64,000 nt of DNA from assembly GCF_907164915.1 (NCBI RefSeq), contig NC_061862.1, forward strand, positions 7,613,505-7,677,504, in the 5' to 3' direction. Below, piece by piece: positions 58,542 through 64,000 of the stretch. The stretch comes from Impatiens glandulifera. Lineage: Eukaryota > Streptophyta > Magnoliopsida > Ericales > Balsaminaceae. Each line of letters starts with the position of its first letter. Position 1 is the first letter of the stretch. Below the pieces are notes generated by a model. The model saw only the letters and a program-made list of their open reading frames with translations. It made no database searches and was not told the DNA's origin. Made by a program: the position numbers and the translations under genes.

Positions 58542-58980
58542 ATGCTAACAATTATCATAGTTGTGGGGAAATGGAGACCTTACTTATATGACAATCACTA
58601 TATCATCCAAATGGATTATCAAAATCTCAAGTTTTATTAGAATAAAGAATCACAACGGTCCTACAACAAAATGATTAACGAAATTATTAGGCTTCAATTA
58701 CAATATCGAATATCGAAAATGAAGTACCAACAATTTAGATTCACCAAAAATGGCAGCCAAATATTACAGACCTTTCAACATAATTCAGAAAATCAGTAAA
58801 GTTGCATATAAGTTGGAACTTTCCACAACAAGTCAGCTTCACCCTGTTTTTCATATATCATTATTAAGGCCGAAAATTGGACCGACAATCATTGTTCAAA
58901 CGACTTCTCCTCCAGTGGCGAATGACAACTCGATACTCTTAGGGCCAACAAAGATTTTAGAAAGAGGAGTAATGTGATAA
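58542..58980 (+). mobile_element. Ty3/Gypsy relic: RNase H joined to integrase C-terminus
   Basis: RNase H remnants (RPYLYDNHYIIQMDYQNLKF) are followed, after loss of the integrase core, by KYYRPFNIIQKISKVAYKLE and LHPVFHISLLRPK, the hallmark C-terminal block of plant chromovirus-type integrases. The joint implies an internal deletion. Confidence 0.85.
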
Positions 58981-59062
58981 GCGGGAATATGATAGTCTAA
59001 GATCTAGTTCATTGGTTACACTATTTCTTAATATATAATTCAAAATTAATATCAACAATAAT

Positions 59063-59122
59063 GATAGTTTGACCAAGCAGTAGGTGTCAAATTTAGGCTA
59101 TAGTCGGAAAGGGCGTGAATTT
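59063..59122 (+). pseudogene. tRNA-Leu relic, heavily mutated
   Basis: GATAGTTTGACCAAGCAG, ATTTAGGCTATAGTC and GGAAAGGGCGTG align to the tRNA-Leu(TAG) sequence, then the T arm is lost. The following DNA matches 2,110-2,340, i.e. the normal upstream flank of the tRNA. Confidence 0.7.
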
Positions 59123-59357
59123 AAAGGAAAATAAAGAAAATGTTTATTTGTATCTCCTGCCCCAATTTTTCTTAAAATTGACATTTTTTTTCAAGATAAC
59201 TAAAAAGAACAGATTTTGCACCAATGAAGGTAGGTGGGTGAATCAAGAAGTTACAAAAACAAGATATAAAGACTTAAGAAGGAAAGGAATGTAAGTTAAT
59301 CTTTGCAAAGTTTACAAACAATATTTCTTATTTCACAATTGAAATCTTATCATTAAT

Positions 59358-59400
59358 GACAGTTTGGCCGAGCAGTCTAAGGCGCCAGATTTAGGTTCTA

Positions 59401-59437
<37 letters not shown>
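59358..59437 (+). tRNA. tRNA-Leu(TAG), third full-length copy, degenerate
   Basis: 80 nt with intact acceptor stem, TAG anticodon and T loop (TTCAAAT), but the D loop reads GCAG for GCGG (a G18/G19-type position) and the anticodon stem TCTAG no longer pairs fully with CCAGA; position 38 is also changed. Likely a pseudogene, complementary in its lesions to the copy at 2,343. Confidence 0.75.
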
Positions 59438-59439
59438 TA

Positions 59440-60845
59440 TTGTTATTTTTTTGCTAATCGATAGTCTTAATGTGTAATAATATTTAGGTAATAACATATT
59501 TTATTCATATATACTTTAAAAGGGTTCTATATAGCAACTAATTAATGTATATTTCACTTTGCTTTTGAGTTTCAATTAATATAAACATAATGTTGTGTTA
59601 TTATATATTTGTATATGAGAATGATATATCCATACTCCAATAGAGGTGAAATTAATAATTCAACAAATTAATTCCTCGAAACCTAGTTATAAGTAACAAG
59701 ACTATGACACATTATAATTGTACCATATACTAGCTAGTTGCTACTACCATTTTATCAAAAAAGCATACTAAATTCCAAATAGATGATTTACAGTTATTTT
59801 TTTTTTCATTTTCTTGCTAATTGATAGTCTTAATGTGTAATAATATTTAGATAAGAACATATTTTGTTCATATATACTTTAAAAGGGTTCTATATAGCAA
59901 CTAATTAATGTATATTTCACTTTGCCTTTGAGTTTCAATTAATATGAACATAATGTTGTGTTATTATATATTTGTATATAAACTCTCTTAATAAAGAAAG
60001 ATAATGATATATCCATACTCCAATAGAGGTGAAATTAATAATTCAACAAATTAATTTCTCAAAATCTAGTTATAAGTAGCAAAACTACGACGCATTGTAA
60101 TTGTAACATATACTAGCTCGTTGCTACTACCATTTTTTTAAAAAGCATACTAAATTCCAAATAGATGATTTACAGTTATTGTTTTTTCATTTTCTTGCTA
60201 ATTGATAGTGTTAATGTGTAGTAATATTTAGATAAGAACATATTTTATTCATATATACTTTAAAAGGGTTCTATATAACAACTAATTAATGTATATTTCA
60301 CTTTGCCTTTGAGTTTCAATTAATTTGAACATAATGTTGTGTTATTATATATTTGTATTTGTATATAATCTCTATTAATATCATTTCAAAATAAATCATG
60401 AAGAAAGAGAATGATATATCCATACTCTAAAAGAGGTGAAATTAATAATTCAACAAATTAATTCCTCGAAACCTAGTTATAAGTAACAAGACTACGACAC
60501 ATTGTAATTGTACCATATACTAGCTAGTTGCTACTACAATTTTATCATAAAAGCATACTAAATTCCAAATAGATGATTTACAGTTTGAATGTATGAACTA
60601 TGGAAATCAATTAATCCGACCAAAAATATAACCAATTCCCCTATGCAACAAATCCTTCTTCTCCCATTCGTTTATCTCCACTCTTGTCTGATCTCCTTTC
60701 CATGTCTGCATCATAGTGTGCAACATCCAGAGTCTACACCAATATGGTAAATAATAAGGCCCTGTTTGATCTACAGTGTGAAATAATCTTCTTTAATCAG
60801 GTTATTTGGGTAGGGTATACATATATACCCAATTTTTTTGGTAGA
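59440..60845. repeat. tRNA flank module in three ~370-380-bp tandem units
   Basis: Each unit contains CTAAT(C/T)GATAGT(C/G)TTAATG, AAAGGGTTCTATATA(G/A)CAAC, CCATACTC(C/T)AA and AAATAGATGATTTACAGTT; units begin near 59,450, 59,805 and 60,185. The last one continues into the full module (CTATGCAACAAATCCTTCTT) to about 60,845. No coding sequence. Confidence 0.85.
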
Positions 60846-61600
60846 TACTCAAGAAACTTCGAGTGTGAAAAAGTTGAAGACTGTTCTATGTTTCAAGTTA
60901 CTTATATAAATAGATAAGTAATTCACACTAGTGAGAGATATGATATAAGTGTGAGTGATATGAAAAGAACAAGTGTGTAATTGAAACGTTTGATTGTGAT
61001 AGTGGAATCGAGTTCCTAACAAAGGTCGACGGAGACGTAGACCAATTTTTGGGTTGAACTCCGATATCAAATCTTGTTTTGTTGTATTCTCTTTGTGACT
61101 GCTTGTTGTTAAATAACTCAGTTCTTTGATTGATCACGGGAGATTTTCCCTACATCTCGGATCATAATTTCATGTCGGATGTATGAAAGTGGTGAGTGGA
61201 TAACACGTCGGTTGTGGAAATACTATCGTTTATCCTTCTTTTAAACTTAAAAATCTCAATTTTTTTATTAAAGAATGAAGGTGAGTAAACGTTCTAACAT
61301 TACTAATGTTTCTCAATCAGTCTATCTATTTAAAGTTAAACTTTGAACACAATTTTACATTTGAACGTATCTTGCATTCTTTTTAATAAAAGTTAACCAT
61401 TTAAAAAAAAACTAATGTTTCCCAATCAATTGATAAAATCCACAGGTTAGAGGAAGAACGAGATCAACCTTCAAACCTCTAACAACATATTTCAAACCTC
61501 TAACATATTCTCCCTAATGGAAAAACTCAATTTTCTTTATAAATGAGAATAAGATAACGCAAGACAAAAGTCATGGTGTAAGTGATTTAAAGAGATGAAT
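60846..61600. mobile_element. Unclassified insertion within the flank module (LTR-like?)
   Basis: A 0.75-kb block interrupts the module after TTTTTTTGGTAGATAC. On the minus strand it has a TATATAAG-type box near 60,905 and a stretch (GATATCGGAGTTCAACCCAA, GGTCTACGTCTCCGTCGACC) of the sort found in plant LTRs and leaders. No clear ends or target duplication. Confidence 0.35.
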
Positions 61601-62375
61601 TTTCAATTAATATGAACATATTGTTGTGTTAATATAAATTTGTATTTGCATATAAAGAAAGAGAATGATACATCCATACTCCAAAAGAGGTGAAATTAAT
61701 AATTCAACAAATTAATTCTTCGAAACCTAGTTATAAGTAACAAGACTACGGCATATTGTAATTGTACCATATACAAGCTAGTTGCTACTACCATTTTATC
61801 AAAAAAGCATACTAAATTCCAAATAGATGATTTATATTTTGAATGTATGAACTATGGAAATCAAATAATCTGACCAAAAATATAAGCAATTCCCATATGC
61901 AACAAACCCTCCTCCTCCCTTTCGTTTCTCTCCACTCTTGTCCGATCTTCTTTCCATGTCTGCATCATAGCGCGGTTATAAGTAACAAGACTACGACACA
62001 TTGTAATTGTACCATATACTAGCTAGTTTCTACTACCATTTTATCAAAAAAGCATACTAAATTCCAAATAGATGATCTACATTTTGAATGTATGAATTAT
62101 GGAAATCAAATAATCCGACCAAAAATATGACCAATTCCCCTATGAAACAAACCCTCCTCCTCCCTTTCATTTCTCTCCACTCTTGTCCGATCTTCTTTCC
62201 ATGTCTACATCATAGTGCGCAAATGCAGAATCCAAAGTCTACACCAAAATATTAAATTATAAGGCACTATTTGATCTACAGTGCCAAATAATCTTCTTTA
62301 ATTAAGTTCTTTGGGTAAGGGTATAAATATAAAACGAATTTTTAGATAGATAATTCATTGACAAGTCTGAATTTT
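61601..62375. repeat. Two further flank-module copies
   Basis: One runs from CAATTAATATGAACATATTG (61,605) to GCATCATAGCGCG (61,974); the second restarts at GTTATAAGTAACAAGACTAC (61,975) and runs to about 62,370. They differ from each other at scattered positions only. Confidence 0.8.
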
Positions 62376-62384
62376 TTTCCATCG

Positions 62385-63358
62385 GTAACGTTCATAACAC
62401 TCAGTCATTGGTTAAAATTTTGGGGTTCAGAATTGGTTCTCTCCCATCAAAGTATATCGGCTTCCCTTCGGTGCCAAATTCAGTTGCAAGGATATTTGGA
62501 ATACTATCATCGAGAAAATGAGAAATAGGTTGCCACTTTGGAAGAACAAACTTCTTTTTAAAGGTGGTATGTTGGTCCTTATTAAGAACTTCCTCGCCAC
62601 AATCCCAACATTCATTATGTCACTCTTCCCAATCACTGTATTGGTGACCAGCAGAATGGACACAATCATTAGGAATTTCCTCTAGCGCAACTCTAACTCA
62701 TCTAAAATCACACATTTGGTGAGACGGGACACAACGAAGCTTGATGTATTGACGACGAACTCAGAATTAAGGACTTCTCCCTTTTCAACACTTTACTTCT
62801 TTGTAAATGGTGGTGGAGATTTTTCAATGAAAACACAAGTCTCTGGAAGAAAGAAATCATCGCCAAGTACGGACTTCGAGATAACAAATGAATGTCTCTT
62901 TATGGGTAGAAGCCTATGGGGATGTATCTGTAAAACATGGAAGAAACTACCCCCTTCTCATTTTTACGGTTGGTAATGGTAAAAAAATCGATTTTATGAA
63001 TAATTCGTGGCACCCAGCGGGAAATTGTTAGACTCTTATCGGGATCTTTTAAGACCTCTAGTAAAAAAGAGGCTAAAGTGACAGATTGTTTGAAGAATTC
63101 TTTTAAATAGACGACTTTTCATCAATGAGGATGGGAGATGAGATCTCCTCATAAATGCTTTTACCAATATTTCAATTGATCTAAACACTATTGACAAGTT
63201 TTCTTTGTCTGGCTCTCCCGATTTTAAAACTAGCTACATTTATCAGGCGTCTCTCCAAAAAACTCCATCCCGATTTTTTTGGAAAGAGTGTGGAAATAAA
63301 AAAATTCCATCAAAAATCTCGTTTTTTGGTTGGGAAACTATCAATGGAGCAGTCTTGA
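62385..63358 (+). mobile_element. LINE (non-LTR retrotransposon) pol C-terminal fragment
   Basis: Plus-strand frames, broken by stops, read LPFGAKFSCKDIWNTIIEKM, RLPLWKNKLLFKGGMLVLIK and NFLATIPTFIMSLFPI, the RT tail of plant L1-type LINEs, then SLWGCICKTWKKLPPSHFYG and finally PSKISFFGWETINGAVLTRD, which belongs to the reverse transcriptase zinc-binding domain. The 5' end is truncated, as is common for LINEs. It ends where the next repeat begins. Confidence 0.88.
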
Positions 63359-64000
63359 CTAGGGATGGCAATAAGTATCATACCCACCGGATAGTGAAGT
63401 ACCCATCCCAGAACTTGATTTTTATTTTATTACCCGACCCCAACCTCGAACCCAACGTGTATCTCTATTTGTATCCCCATCCCCGATTTGTCGGGTACCT
63501 GATCTCCGACGGGTACCCCATTACCCGATGAAAATATGAATTTATATTTGTTGTTTTCGAAATAATAAAAACATAAATGAAAATATTATTTACTTGCATA
63601 ATTATATTGTAGGAGTTCAACAAAATATAACAACTTTGTTGTTATTATTACTTGAAGTTCAACAAAAACTAGAGAGAAGTTGGTTGAATGAATGTTAAGC
63701 TTGAAAACAAAAATTAGAGAGAAGTGAAAGAAAATTGAATGAATATTAAACTTGAAAATAAGAAGTGTAAAGTGAGTAGCGAGATAAAATATTTTGTTAT
63801 TAATTAAATGAAAGATTAAATGTCATGGGAAAGAAATTGAAATGATGATGCGTGGAGTGTGGGTATGTGTAAATAAATAATATATTTATTGTAAATTTAT
63901 AATGATTGTAATGATGTGTAATTTGAAAAGATATTTTAAACTTTAACAAATATATATATATATTAATATTTCGAATATCGGGTATTGAGTTTGGGTTTCA
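63359..64000. mobile_element. GGGATGGCAAT / GGGTACCC-type repeat, hAT-like, runs off right edge
   Basis: Starts AGGGATGGCAATAAG, then CCCACCGG, TTTATTACCCGACCCCAAC, CGACGGGTACCCCATTACCC, and after AT-rich filler returns to ATCGGGTATTGAGTTTGGG at the window end. These subterminal motifs are common at ends of plant hAT-like elements. A frame carried over from the LINE into it is chance. Confidence 0.5.

Noticed and set aside
63205..63531. 108-aa plus-strand ORF as a gene
   Set aside because: It fuses the LINE zinc-binding tail with unrelated GGGTACC-repeat sequence at 63,359.

Overview
The window is plant nuclear DNA, most likely from a eudicot. It is AT-rich. It carries fragments of two intron-era plant nuclear genes (TFIIH subunit TFB1 and the FACT subunit SPT16), plant-type tRNA-Leu(TAG) sequences, a SIRE/Maximus-like Copia retrotransposon with an initiator-Met-type primer site, decayed Ty3/Gypsy pol pieces, a LINE tail and hAT-like debris. 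I found no cellular gene that looks intact. Almost everything is a broken gene copy, a tandem repeat or a mobile element.

Region 1-42.5 kb is a large direct segmental duplication. Copy A (about 0.3-14.8 kb) contains, on the minus strand, TFB1 5' exons and a truncated SPT16. It also has a tRNA-Leu, a minisatellite, a satellite array with a three-monomer higher-order repeat, and Gypsy RT/RNase H relics. Copy B (about 20.4-41.4 kb) has the same order but is expanded by extra Gypsy pieces, a solo LTR and more satellite. The two copies carry different, nearly complementary lesions: TFB1 exon 1 is present only in A, exon 3 is open only in B; the SPT16 frame is open only in A. Between the copies, seven TFB1 3' exons (17,952-19,657) retain clean splice sites, but the middle exons and the last exon are missing. 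A fragment of an unidentified gene promoter/5' leader has been amplified as ~0.81-0.85 kb tandem units in both copies.

Region 42.5-59 kb is nested. A 13.9-kb Copia element (44,555-58,410, minus strand, TSD GGTAT, 1,266/1,287-bp LTRs) sits inside a ~460-bp older Copia-type LTR, which itself abuts a Gypsy relic. Read 5' to 3' on the minus strand the large element has LTR, PBS, gag, protease, integrase, RT, RNase H, then three additional sense ORFs, PPT and LTR. The three ORFs (X1, X2, X3) share motifs with one another, so they look like an ancient triplication of one accessory gene; each is preceded by its own TATA box and CT-rich leader. X3 is by far the longest and adds a long charged, coiled-coil tail. 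The coding frames are broken by several stop codons, many of them TAG/TAA at places compatible with CAG/CAA to T transitions. This element is the most unusual object in the window.

Region 59-64 kb holds further degenerate tRNA-Leu copies with their flanking module in ~380-bp tandem units, an unclassified 0.75-kb insertion, a LINE C-terminal fragment and the start of a GGGTACCC-rich repeat that runs off the right edge.
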